Origin: Nigrospora sphaerica
Lineage: Eukaryota; Ascomycota; Sordariomycetes; Amphisphaeriales; Apiosporaceae
NCBI GenBank assembly: GCA_018287875.1
Contig: JAGVVL010000009.1
Span: 3,968,001 to 4,032,000, forward strand
Length of the DNA stretch: 64,000 nucleotides
Reading direction: 5' to 3'
The first letter of the stretch is position 1. Every line of letters starts with the position of its first letter. This document shows, in pieces, positions 11,192-21,318 of the stretch. The position numbers and the translations under genes were made by a program. The notes under the pieces are model-generated. The model searched no databases and was not told the origin of the DNA. It worked only from the letters and a program-made list of their open reading frames with translations.

Positions 11192-12829
11192 TCAGGAGGT
11201 TTCTACATCTATTTCACAAGTACGTGCATTATGACCGGTGTTTCCGCAGATGCCACAACGCTGTTCGCGCGGTTGCGCCCTCCTTACGCGACTACTACTC
11301 GCACGTGTTGCCTCCCTTAACTGCGTATCCACGTCCTTTTGATCTAAAAGATCTAATCCCTCGCCAATCTCGAGTGTTCCTCCTTGCCGTAGACGTGTTT
11401 TCTTCGCTCTCCGACGTTTTGCGAGGCTAGAATTCGCCTCTCGAAGTGTCTTAACCTCCGCCCGTAAAAGGGCGTTCTCGTGCATTATCGCCATCGCACC
11501 CTTCGCAAACTGGTCGACTGCCGATAAAATCGGTGTCGGAGAGCTTCCCTGGTGACGGCGGATTCGGCTTTGAATAAAATCGGTTTGCGAAGTTGCCTCG
11601 GTCGGGTTATGCGGCGTTTGGGAGGCCAAAGGGATAGTCGCAGCCGGGAGGCTTCCAGTCGGCGAAGGCGTTGATAACTTCACGTCGAGCTTCGAGATGA
11701 CCTTGTCCGGGTTAAGAGGGACTAAACCAGCCCCGCGGAATCCGGATTTGACGTTTTCGGGTGTAAAAATCTTAACAAACACGGCGTGGAAGGCGATGAG
11801 GAACTCGGCCTTCGTAATATAGTTCACGTGTGCCTTTATAAACCCTTCGATTTCGCGACCGTACGCCCGCTTCAATGGTCCAAAATATCCAACGTTAAGA
11901 GGCTGGAGTAGATGTGACGAATGAGGAGGTATTGAGACCGTGATAATGCTCTTCTCCTTACAGAAAGCCTGGAAATCGGCCGAAACGTGGCTCTCGTGCC
12001 CGTCGATGATCAACATTCGATATGTGCCCTTTGTACGCGCGGCAGTGTGTTTATCGAAATGCCGAATCCAGTCTAGCCCTATCTCATTGCCGGTCCATCC
12101 ATTGGAGGTTGGTTTAATCACCCAGTCGCGTGGTAGGGTGCTGTCGGCGTACCAGTTCGCGAGATGGTTCTTGCCCTTCACCGCTACGAATAGCGGGACG
12201 CACCAGCCGTCCGCACACACGCCCTGGATCGCGGTAGCCCATTCTCGATTGCCAGGCTGGACTTTCTTTCGTTTGCCGCTGCGGTCGGCGCCTGTAACAA
12301 CCATAGAGGACGTGATCTGGCCCATCATGAAGCCAGTCTCGTCGAAATTGTACAGATCCTCGTTAAGGATACCGTACGTCGCCCTCATATTGCGGAAAAG
12401 CTCGAACCAAGCCGCGATCTTTTTAGGGTCCTCGCAGAGGGCCCTCTGGTAGTCGTATGCACGAGAAAGACGCGTCTTAAGTTGGGGTTGTCGCTTCACG
12501 AAGTTCGAGGCCCAGTGTATCCCGACGCGTGACGCGTCGCGCTCCGCGAGAATAACATTGGCCATCTCTTCCACATCAGGTATCCGGGGCGCGAATCCCC
12601 GCGAATCCAGGTCCATTATATATGTGACAATCACATTCTCTTCTAGCTCCGTTAATCGAGTGTTATTAGGGCGCGTGTCTTGCCGGGCGCGTGTTCCGTT
12701 CATTCTTCGACGTAGTGAGGTTTCGGAGACGTTATATGTCCTAGCCGCGGCTCTGCGGGTAAGATTGGGGTCGTTTTGGAGAGATTGGATAGCAAGAACC
12801 ATCTGGCTTTCTTTCGACGCGGTCTCCAT
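11192..12829 (-). CDS. Pogo/Fot1-type transposase with altered catalytic triad
   Basis: 545 residues, close to the known size of Fot1 transposase. An N-terminal pipsqueak/CENP-B-like helix-turn-helix region (about 10-120: TRRAAARTYNVSETSLRRR, then EMANVILAERD and WASNFVKRQP) would bind the inverted repeats. The DDE_1 domain follows with NFDETGF (Asp163) and LIIDGHESH (Asp276). The third acidic residue, normally in LQPLD, is Asn312 (LLQPLNVGYF). The spacing is therefore DD35 with N in the last place. A CCHC knuckle at residues 525-538 (C-x2-C-x4-H-x4-C) closes the protein, as in other fungal pogo elements. The frame is otherwise intact. The Asp to Asn change should abolish strand transfer, so the copy is probably immobile unless helped in trans. 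Confidence 0.92.
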   Translation of the reverse strand: METASKESQMVLAIQSLQNDPNLTRRAAARTYNVSETSLRRRMNGTRARQDTRPNNTRLTELEENVIVTYIMDLDSRGFAPRIPDVEEMANVILAERDASRVGIHWASNFVKRQPQLKTRLSRAYDYQRALCEDPKKIAAWFELFRNMRATYGILNEDLYNFDETGFMMGQITSSMVVTGADRSGKRKKVQPGNREWATAIQGVCADGWCVPLFVAVKGKNHLANWYADSTLPRDWVIKPTSNGWTGNEIGLDWIRHFDKHTAARTKGTYRMLIIDGHESHVSADFQAFCKEKSIITVSIPPHSSHLLQPLNVGYFGPLKRAYGREIEGFIKAHVNYITKAEFLIAFHAVFVKIFTPENVKSGFRGAGLVPLNPDKVISKLDVKLSTPSPTGSLPAATIPLASQTPHNPTEATSQTDFIQSRIRRHQGSSPTPILSAVDQFAKGAMAIMHENALLRAEVKTLREANSSLAKRRRAKKTRLRQGGTLEIGEGLDLLDQKDVDTQLREATRASSSRVRRAQPREQRCGICGNTGHNARTCEIDVETS

Positions 12830-12884
12830 GTTTATTTGTGGTTATGTAGTGTCTTAAAGTTGAATTGGCGCCATTTGGCGGTAA

Positions 12885-12927
12885 GTGCGCCACTCGCTTG
12901 TCTGCGCCACTCGCTTGTCATCTACGT
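12885..12927 (-). repeat. Right terminal inverted repeat of the pogo element
   Basis: Perfect inverted copy of 11068-11110; followed directly by the TA duplication. Confidence 0.95.
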
Positions 12928-13972
12928 TAATAGTTATCTATATATACTCGCCTCCCCTTAGGTCCACTAGTAGATCGGACCTGCCAGCTATCGAAGCCCT
13001 CTATAACGAACCCTAGCTAAGACGAACAGTCCTCGTGGGAGACTTTAATGTCCACCACCCCGCCTAGGGAGTATATAACGTCCGACCCTATAGGGCAGCT
13101 AACAAGCTGCTCTAGCTAGCAGAATCCTGGAGACTCCAGCTGATCACACCCCCTAGAACACCGATATGGACACGAAAAAGATGCGCAGACTTTACAATCG
13201 ACCTAGCCTGGGCCACGGACGATCTCCGGGTCGCCTATAATAGATACGCACCGTACGCAGGGTCCGATCACCTCCCTTAGGTGATATATATAGCTGGACC
13301 TTATATAGACCGCCAAGATAGACTATAACGCAGCTGGAAAACAGCTGACTATAACTAGGCAAAAGCAGAAGCGGCGCACCTACTATAGCCAGGGCGACTC
13401 GAGACACTAGAAGAAATCGACAGCTACACCGAGACGTTAACTAAGGAGCTAACTCGGATAGCCGACTTAGTTGCCCCCCTCCGCTACTATAAGGGGAGAG
13501 GCAAGGCCTGGTGGAACCACGATATAAAAAGAGCTATAAAGGAGGAGAGACGAGCTTAGCGAGCATGGCTATCTAATAGGACAGACGCAGCCTGGCGAGC
13601 TCTTCGGTAAGCATCCCTTACGAAAAAGAAAACGATCCGAGAAGCTAAGACAGCGTCTTAAAGACATATACTCCACGAGGCTTCTAATTAGCTAGCTAGC
13701 GTCTGGAATATTACGAGATAGGCAAGAACGGAAGGAGCAGTACCGCCGTTACCCCCAGCAGTCCCTACGCTCTATATACTGCGTGGCGAAGTAACGACCT
13801 ATAAGGAGAAAACAGAGGCCTTTCGTGAGAGGTTCTATCCCCTCCTTAAGGCTACGTACACTAGCTTCCGAATAATAAACCGGCTCGCAGCGCCTTTTAA
13901 TATAGACGGTAAGGTGATAGCAGAATAAGTCTAAGACGTCCTTACTAAGGCAGGCCAGTGGAAGGCACCTGG

Positions 13973-14302
13973 TGTTACAGGTTGGGACCTGGGAGATAGG
14001 CTCAGGCGCACCTGGCCTGAGCGTCTCACGAACCCCTCATATGAGGCTCCGAGTAGGTCTCTCCATTCGAACGCCAGGCTAGTGGTCAAGACCTAGGAGG
14101 GGGGAGCTGAGCAGCGATCCGAACGTTCCGATCCGAACGTTCCGGTCCGAACGTTCCTATCCGAACGTTCCGGTCCAGTCTCGCAAGATTTAACGAGACG
14201 CTGCGCCCGGCCTCCTGAAGACGGTTCTCTTCTCTCTTTCCCATCTAGAAAATAAACAGCATTTGGCCCCTTCGATAGTGCTTCAAGGCTCAGCCTCTCA
14301 CA
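13973..14302. mobile_element. Solo LTR with 5-bp target duplication
   Basis: 330 bp beginning TGTTACAG and ending CTCTCACA, flanked on both sides by CCTGG (13968-13972 and 14303-14307). Removing it and one CCTGG restores the LINE reading APG-DQLPNGF. TG..CA ends with a 5-bp duplication are the signature of an LTR retrotransposon, and the lack of an internal region means a solo LTR left by recombination. It contains an AATAAA (14251-14256) and a four-copy 14-bp tandem repeat. The LTR could be read in either orientation; the AATAAA favours plus. Confidence 0.8.
14116..14171. repeat. Four 14-bp tandem units around GAACGTTC
   Basis: Four consecutive 14-bp units, each holding the palindrome CCGAACGTTCC; they differ only in the first two or three bases. 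Located inside the solo LTR, where enhancer-like repeats are common. Confidence 0.9.
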
Positions 14303-16315
14303 CCTGGACTAGACCAGCTTCCGAATGGATTCCTTAAACGCCTAGGAAAGCCCCTCTTCCAGGCCTTGGCCTCCCTAGCGGAAGTATGCTGGTATATAGG
14401 ATACTATTTAAGAGCGTTCCATAAAGCAGTCACTGTTATCCTCCGGAAGCCAGGAAAGCAGCTAAACAAGTACCACTAAGCCGGCAGATAGAGACCTATC
14501 GTGCTGCTTAACACTATAAGGAAAACGATTGAGAGCCTACTAGCGTAACAGCTAGCTAGCTTTACAGAAGAGAATAGACTGCTCTTAAACGAACAGATAG
14601 GCAACCGGAAAGGCCGCTCTATGGAAACGGCCTTGCGGCTACTAATGGACCTAGTCTGTATAGCCTGGAAACATAGAGGTGCAGCAACTCTTCTATCGCT
14701 GGATATCTTAAGCGCTTTCGACTCCGTCGACTATAGAAGGCTCCTCGCTAACCTGCGAGCACTAAGGGTCCCTATATAGACTATCAGCTGGATCCGAAGC
14801 TTCCTATTTAACCGGTCCACCATGTTATTCTTCGACGGCTAGGAATTGGACGAGATCCCAGTCTTAGCAGGCGTCCCGCAGGGCTCACCCTTATCGCCTA
14901 TCCTCTTCTGCCTTTATATAGCCGGTCTCTATAAAGCCCTCCGCGCTATACTAAGGATAGCTACTATAGCCTTCGTAGACGACATAAACCTTGTGGGCTT
15001 CGGCTTAAACCTAGAGCAGACCTGCGAGCGGCTAAAAGCCGCTTATAAGGTCTGTAAAGAGTGGGCAGTCAGCCACGGTATAACCTTTACAGTCCAGAAA
15101 TATTACCTAGTCCACTTCTCTCGAAGACGGAAAGGTCCGGATATAAAGATAGCCTTAGAAGGTCACGAAATCGAACCAGAAGACTCCTGCCGCGTCCTTG
15201 GCATCCAGGTGGATAGACGTCTCCGCTAGGACGTCTATATCCAGTCGATATCGAAGAAGATAGCAACGCAGGTCTATGCTTTAGACCGGATAGCCGGCTC
15301 GATATAGGGCGCGTCTCTCTAGCGAGCCCGCCAAGTCTATACAGCTGTCGTACGGTCTGCGATAGGCTATAGAGCTTCAGAGTAGCACCGCCAGATCTTA
15401 AAAAATAAAGCCAAGGCACTTAACGACGTCCAAATAGAGTGCCTCCGAAAGGTCACAGGAGCTTTCAAAGCCACGGCCACCGCAGTACTAGAAACGGAAG
15501 CTTACGTGTCCCCCCTAAACACGTGGCTCAACAGAAGGGTGGCGGCATCGGAAGAGAGGCTCTAACAGCCGCGTATCGCATCACTTATTTAAGCGAGATG
15601 CGATAGCGCAGCTAGATGGATCCTAACAAAACCGACTCGCCGGCGTAGACCGAAAGGCCCCGACGCTCCCGATCGTAAGAGGTGGCTAGACAAATAGCTA
15701 GCTGGAGACTCAGCATATAAGGCTGAGGAGAGAGACTGGCTTTAAAGATGGCAACAAGCGCGGCAAAATCGAACAGCATAAACCCCGGCAGCAACTAAGA
15801 TACCGCTAGACAAGCACGTCCTCGTCCAAGCGAGGACCGGCAAGGTTGGGCTGCGAGACTTCCTTTTTAAGCGTAGGGTCCCAGGCTTCGACAGCCCCTA
15901 GTGCGTCTGCGGTCAGGGCAGGGAGACCGTCCGGCATATCCTCGTTTTCTGCCCACGGGAAAGAGAAAGACGAGAGCATCTCGTCCAAGCTCTAGGAGGA
16001 CCGATAGACACGGACAGGATGCTCGACACCCCAGGAAAAGCAGGAATCATCGTAAGATGGCTACTCCGCTCCGGAAGGCTGGACATGTTCCAGCTAGCGA
16101 ATCAACTTATCAGCTAGGAAGCGGGCGCGCTGAGCCCGATCTCGGTATGGCAGGTCAAAGAGTAGATAGAAGCGGTACGACGCAGCGGAACCTAGGTTTT
16201 TCACCCGGCCGGACGTTAGCCCGGAACGGTTTTCCTAGGCTAAGATGCGCAGGGGGTCCTCATGGCCTAAATAGGTCGCTAGGTGTAAGAATAATAATAA
16301 TAATAATAATAATAT

Positions 16316-17146
16316 ACTTTAGAATTTTAGATGAGACTTGTTACCTGGAGCGTTCCGTGCAGGCCAGGCCGTGCTGTACCCAAAGTGTGGCGCAAGTCTC
16401 TTTGAACCTCCCTTTCTGTGACGCTGTTTTTTTAATTGGTCAGATGAGGCTACAAAAAACTAAAACTCGCATTTCCTGGGCCTGTGGGGATAAATTGTGT
16501 TAGTTCAGGTATGTACGTATTGAAGGGGTTGATCGGGACTTGTTATGTTCTGTTGGCAAGAGGTACTGACACTTTTCTGCTGGCCAACATTTACATAGTA
16601 TCCCGGCGGAAACTCCGCAAGCAAAGGATTCGCGATAACTGCGGATAAACCGTACTGATATCAGGACCGCGCGATACGCCTGCCGGGACTTTTAGCGCTG
16701 GGCCGCGTATCGATTTTGGGATTGACAACCGGCATGACTCGGCATGCCCAGCACCGCATAGGCACGGCATAGCTACCTAGTATGGGCGAACCGGCCTCTT
16801 GTGAAGTTTAAGTCGGGTTAGGCTCGTTAGGGACAAGACTTGGCGATGCGTCTCTCAGGGGAGCTAGTGCAGGAGCGTGTTAACCGACCACTCACAGGCC
16901 GCCGACTACACGACAGGTGCATCTCTAGCAACGGATCGCCACGGAACCGAGAGGGGAAAAGGGAAGCACAGGATGAGTTTTGGCCATCCGCGGCTGCGTT
17001 CAGGCTGATCCACGGGTATGATGAGAAAAGCCGGGTGAGAGTATGTACTCGAGCCTGCATTTAAGGGCGCTAATGCCCCAGGCCCTCGGGCTCTTCACTT
17101 GGTGCCTCCACTCCCGCCGGGATTAGTTGTTTTCCTTCTTATCCCC
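16316..17146. other. Intergenic region upstream of the FAD oxidase
   Basis: No gene recognised. It contains the promoter of the FAD oxidase gene; no specific site could be assigned. Confidence 0.6.
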
Positions 17147-19006
17147 ATGGCTAGGACAGGTTTGTGGCCCACGGCCATCTGGGCGCTAGCTATCGCCAGC
17201 GGAAGCACGAGAGCGGCCGGCAATGACGACTGCTACTGCCTACCGCAGGATCCGTGCTGGCCGACGCCGGCCGAGTGGACGGCGTTCAACGCGACCGTGG
17301 GCGGGCGGCTGATGGCCACGGTGCCGCTGGGCAGCGTCTGCCACGGTGCGACGTACAACGAGGATGCGTGTGCAGCGTTGAGGAACGGGTGGCGCACGTC
17401 GGTCGTACAGTGAGTCGCTCGCCGCCTGTATCCCTCCCGCGGGAGCGACCGGTTGACAGGACAAACACACGATAGCTATGAGTCGTCGGCGTCGATGATG
17501 CAGACGTACTGGATGAACCAGTCGTGCAACCCGTTCGCGGCGGCGTCGACGCCCTGCACGCTCGGCAACATGGTGGCCTACGCCGTCAACGTGACGGGGA
17601 CCGACGACGTGGCGGCGACGGTGCGATTCGCGCGCGACCACAACGTGCGCCTCGTCGTGCGCAATACGGGCCACGACCACGGCGGACGGTCCGGCGGCGC
17701 CGGCGGCTTGGCCGTCTGGACGCACCACCTCAAGACCATGGAGCTGGTGAGGGACTACGCCATGGACGACGGGGCCGGACGGTCGTACCGCGGCGCGGCG
17801 CTGCGGCTGGGCGCCGGCGTGCAGGGCGCCGAGGCGACGGCGTACGCGGTGGCGCGCGGGCTCGTCGTCGTCGGCGGTTGGTGCCCCTCGGTCGGCATCG
17901 CCGGCGGCTTCACCCAGGGCGGCGGCCACAGCCCGCTCGGCTCCGTATTCGGCATGGGCGCCGACCAGGCCCTCGAGTTCGAGGCCGTGACCGCCGACGG
18001 CCTTGTCGTCACCGCCTCGCCCCGCGAGAACCCGGACCTCTACTGGGCCCTGGCCGGCGGCGGGCCCGGCACCTACGCCGTCGTCACGCGCCTGACGGTG
18101 CGCGCGCACCCGAGCCGCCCCGTCGCCGGCGCCTTCGTCACCATCCGGAACGACCTGGCCGCGCCCGACGCTCCGGCCGCGCTCGACAACTACTGGGCCA
18201 CCCTCGCCACCTTCTGGGGACTGCTGCCCGATCTCACCGCCGCCGGCCTCGGCGCCACCTTCTCCTACAACCACTCCCTCTTCTACCTGATCCCGCTCAC
18301 GGCCTACGACAAGACGTCGGACGAGGTGCGCGCCCTGCTGCGGCCCTGGACCCGGCACATGGACGCGCTCGGCGTCAACTACACGGCCCAGTTCACCGAC
18401 TCGCCCGACTACTACACGCACTGGCGGGCCTTCGTGCCGGACGCGACGCCCGTCGGCGGCTACTGGCAGACGGCGACGCGCCTCGTGCCGGCGGCGGCGC
18501 TGGCGGCGCCCGCGAACCTCACGGCCTTTATGGCGGCGGCGCGGCGGCTGGCGGACGCGGGGGTCTGGGCGGGCATCACGGCGGTGGCGCCGCGGGGGCC
18601 GCCCGCCGGCTTCGCCAACGCGGTGCTGCCGGCGTGGCGCGGGGCCGCCGCCGTCTTCGGCCTGCTGACGGCCTGGTCGGACGCGCCCGAGGCGTGGGCG
18701 GACCGGCGCGCCGCCCAGGCCCACGCCGCCGCCGTCCTCCGGCCCGCCCTGCGCGCCGTCACCGGCGGCGCCGCCGGCGCCAGCTACGTCAACGAGGCCT
18801 CGGCCCCCGACCCCGCCTGGCGCCAAGAGTTCTACGGCCCCAACTGGGCCCGCCTCGCCGCCGTCAAGGCGAAGTGGGACCCCGACGCCCGCCTCTGGGG
18901 CATGCACCTCGTCGGCAGCGAGGCCCGCGCCGTCGCCGGCGAGCCCGCCTTCATCGGCGACGGCCGCCTATGCCGGGTCCGGCCGGAGGGCGCGACGGCG
19001 CGGTAG
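17147..19006 (+). CDS. Secreted berberine-bridge-enzyme-like FAD oxidoreductase
   Basis: Exons 17147-17409 and 17476-19006 (intron 66 bp, GTGAGT..ATAG) give 597 residues. The ATG at 17147 precedes a signal peptide (hydrophobic to about residue 22, cleavage near STRAAG). The FAD_binding_4 domain carries NTGHDHGG (His154) and GGWCPSVGIAGG (Cys224). Their 70-residue spacing fits the bicovalent flavin attachment of BBE-like oxidases. The FTQGGGHSPLG segment and the C-terminal BBE domain (YVNEAS, FYGPNWARLAAVKAKWDP) are present. Such enzymes oxidise sugars, alcohols or secondary metabolites outside the cell, releasing hydrogen peroxide; the substrate cannot be told. Codon use is extremely GC-rich at the third position, which produces a long meaningless antisense frame. 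Confidence 0.93.
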
Positions 19007-19837
19007 GATGGAGGGCGGGTGTCGGAAAGGTGGCCGATGGGTACAGGGCCATGTCAGCTGGTGCTTTGCCGACACCTTGACCTTCGTGCAAGTAGTCGGC
19101 CCTGGTAGCTTTCGCATAAATACTTGTATCGTGAATACTGTGTGTCAAAGTTCAATACACCATATCATTGCTGTAAACTCTAGGTTTTTCAATATAGGGG
19201 ATGCTTAGGCTACGTAAAGTAGTACTTAAAACAGGAGCTGTATACTCCTATATTGGATCACGTAGATACTTGTGTCCTTGATGAATCATAAGGCATGTTA
19301 AGAAATTCCGCTGATTCAAAGACGTTACATCTATTTTTGTATACAACCGCTAAAACGATGGGCTTAAGGCGAGGAAAGGGACCAGCTTTAAGGAGTGTAT
19401 CATCTCGCTGGTACATGTGCTTCAAATGTCCACTGCTTGCTTGCCTACCGCTCCTGGCACAACTCCCTAAATCACACCAAAGTAGATCCGTCTAACCGCA
19501 GACCTGCCGCGCTTCTCCCCATCGAGCACATAATGATATGCCCGCACAGAGTAGAAGGCGACGTACCGACCCGGTGCCGCCATGGCGTTTCTTGACTCAT
19601 GATTCCTGCGCTGGCGCCAGAGTGAAGAGGCAGAAACTCCTCCTAGAAGAGGCCCGAGGTTTCCGCAACGGCTCATCCGACAGTCCTCACCTGGCATGCC
19701 GGCTGCGTGCTCTGTTCTGGAGGGGATTAGCAGGACCCCGGGGAAAGTGGGAACGGTGGGAGGAAAAGAACAGAAGGGAAAAGGGACTCACCATTCTGTG
19801 TCCCACCCTTCGCGCTTCCCCCGTACCACCTCTTTCC
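19007..19837. other. Intergenic, convergent 3' ends
   Basis: AT-richer spacer between the 3' ends of two converging genes. No gene recognised. Confidence 0.6.
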
Positions 19838-21318
19838 TCACTCCTCCTCCCATTCCTCCTCCTCCTCCTCTTCTCCAGCGTCTTCCACCATGCCGCGGTG
19901 ATGCCGCGCGTCGAGCGGACGGGCGTCGCGCGTCTCGACCCCGCCGCCCTCCTCGCCTACTCTCCCCATCTGTCCGGACTGCGCCCCGGAGCCGCCCTGC
20001 TCTGCCTCGGCCTCGTATCGTGCGTCCCCGGCCGGCTCAACGGCCCGCGACTCGATCCCGGCTTCGTCGTCCCCGACGACGGCGTCCGTTTCTAGCCCCT
20101 CGACCTCGTCGACCCCCTCCTGCTTCGCCGCCGGCCCCGCCTCCCGAGCCTCGGGCCCGGATCCCTGCTCCGCGTCGGGCGCCGCCTCGCGGTCCTGCTC
20201 GTCGACTTCCGCGGCGTCGCGCTCCTCGACTGGCCCCGCTCCCCGGGCCTCGAGTCCGGCTTCCTCCGCCCCGTCGGCCGTGGCGTCCTGCTCCTCTGCG
20301 CCCCTCACCCCGACGCCGCCGCCGCCGTCGTCGTCTTCCTCGGCGTCCTCGGGCTCGAGCGGCTCCTTAACCTCGGCCGTGGGCGCCGGCGGCTGGTCGA
20401 CGGGCGCGCTGTCGCGGCCGACCAGGGCCCCCGCGGCGCCGGGGCCGGCCACCACGTTGCTGTAGCACGGCTTGCCCTTTTCGCACGGCGGGGGGTAGGC
20501 ACCGGGTCCAGCCGGCCCCGCGGGCCCGCGGCGCCGGCGGCGCCCCCGGCCCCTCCCGCGCCCGCCGCCCCGCCGGCGCCTCCGGCTCCTGCTGCGCCCC
20601 CGGCGCCCCCGGCTCCCCCAGCAGGACCGCTGGGCGCTCCCCAGCCGCCACCGCCGCCGCCGTGGCCGGCACCCCCGGCACCCCCCGCACCGGCGGCGCC
20701 GCCGGCACCACCGGCTCCCCCCGCCCCTCCGCCGGCACCTCCGGGACCCCCCCAGCCGCCGTCGTGGCCACCACCGCCGGGGTAGCCGCCACCGCCACCG
20801 CCACCGCCACCGCCGCCCATGTGGCCGCCACCGCCGCCGCCACCACCCTTGTGGCCGCCTTCCTCCTCGCCGCCGCCCTTGTGGCCGCCCTTCTTGTGAC
20901 ACTTTTTCTTCTTGTGGCACTTCTTCTTGTGTCCCTTCTTGTGCCCGCCGCACTTCTTGCACATCTTGGGCTTCTCGCACTCGCAGCACTTGAACTTGCA
21001 GTGGAACCAGCGCCGGCTCAGCGCCGCGTAGTCGCGAGCCTCGACGGCGGCGGACGTCTCGGTGCCGTTGCCCGCCGCCGCCGCCGCGAGCCCGTCGCCG
21101 CCCCCCGGGAACAGGGCCGTCGACGGCGAAGACGACGACGGCGGCGACGGCGGCGCCAGCATCATGGCCGACAGGGGCGTGCGCGGCGTGCGCGGCGACG
21201 CGAGGCCCGCCGCCTCGTTGTCGTTGTTGTCGCCGTCCTCGTAGATCAGCGGCGACAGCGGCCGCGACATGGCCGGCAGCGCCAGCAGCGACGCCAGGAG
21301 GAGCGACTTGGGCACCAT
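19838..21318 (-). CDS. Secreted Gly-rich protein with Cys/His/Lys metal-binding-like block; apparent frameshift
   Basis: The ATG at 21318 opens a signal peptide (MVPKSLLLASLLALPAMS). A Ser/Pro/Ala region follows, then a dense block near residues 105-150 (CKFKCCECEKPKMCKKC, HKK and HKGG repeats), then about 130 residues of Gly/Ala-rich sequence. Near 20525 the coding signal changes frame: downstream codons in the next frame read GPGAYPPPCEKGKPCYSNVV and then a long acidic tail with the same GC3 bias, ending in poly-Glu at 19838. The total length plus one base is a multiple of three (about 493 residues). No good GT..AG intron is visible, so a single missing G near 20521-20535 is the simplest explanation, as mutation or sequencing error. 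The function is unknown; cell-wall or metal-binding roles are guesses from composition. Confidence 0.6.

Larger units (their letters stand above)
11068..12927 (-). mobile_element. Fot1/pogo-type DNA transposon, structurally complete
   Basis: The element is 1860 bp with perfect 43-bp terminal inverted repeats (11068-11110 and 12885-12927), flanked by a TA duplication (11066-11067 and 12928-12929). These are the size, repeat length and target site known for Fot1-like elements. Each inverted repeat holds a 17-bp word twice in tandem (beginning GACAAGCGAG), a likely transposase-binding site. One uninterrupted transposase ORF lies on the minus strand. It is inserted in the endonuclease part of the LINE and shows none of the LINE's stop codons, so it arrived later or escaped most of the mutation. 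Confidence 0.95.
10774..16164 (+). pseudogene. LINE ORF2 (endonuclease/reverse transcriptase), RIP-damaged and twice interrupted
   Basis: Opens MSALRILHWNT, the usual start of an APE-type endonuclease. The endonuclease resumes after the DNA transposon with VGDFNVHHPA and SDHLP. The reverse transcriptase lies from about 14308 to 15230, with RPIVLLN, SLDILSAFDSV, GVPQGSPLSPILFCLYI and the active-site FVDD. Near the end is C-x-C..H..C (CVCGQGRETVRHILVFC, 15901-15951), a normal C-terminal motif of fungal LINEs. More than a dozen in-frame TAG/TAA stops lie in the RT-to-end part alone. The solo LTR splits the APG-DQLPNGF junction just before the RT. Inactive. Confidence 0.85.
9480..16315 (+). mobile_element. 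Degenerate LINE (non-LTR) retrotransposon, Tad/CgT1-like
   Basis: In order on the plus strand: an ORF1 (gag-like) with a CCHC knuckle, an ORF2 with endonuclease, reverse transcriptase and a C-terminal Cys/His motif, and a 3' tail of AAT repeats (about 16289-16315). Both ORFs are broken by many in-frame stops. All of those I read are TAG or TAA, mostly where Gln or Trp would be expected, as produced by CpA to TpA change. TpA-rich words such as CTAGCTAG and TATATA are frequent. The element is interrupted by a pogo-type transposon (11068-12927) and by a solo LTR (13973-14302). The left boundary is approximate. I see no RNase H segment between the RT and the C-terminal motif. Confidence 0.85.

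Noticed and set aside
14116..14171. CRISPR array
   Set aside because: Units are contiguous without spacers and the host is a fungus; it is a tandem repeat in an LTR.
9480..16164. In-frame TAG codons as evidence for a reassigned stop codon
   Set aside because: Normal genes in the same window end in TAG (for example the FAD oxidase at 19006), and the LINE also has TAA stops; RIP explains both.
17240..18907. 555-codon minus-strand ORF
   Set aside because: Antisense shadow of the GC3-rich FAD oxidase gene, which has clear domains on the plus strand.
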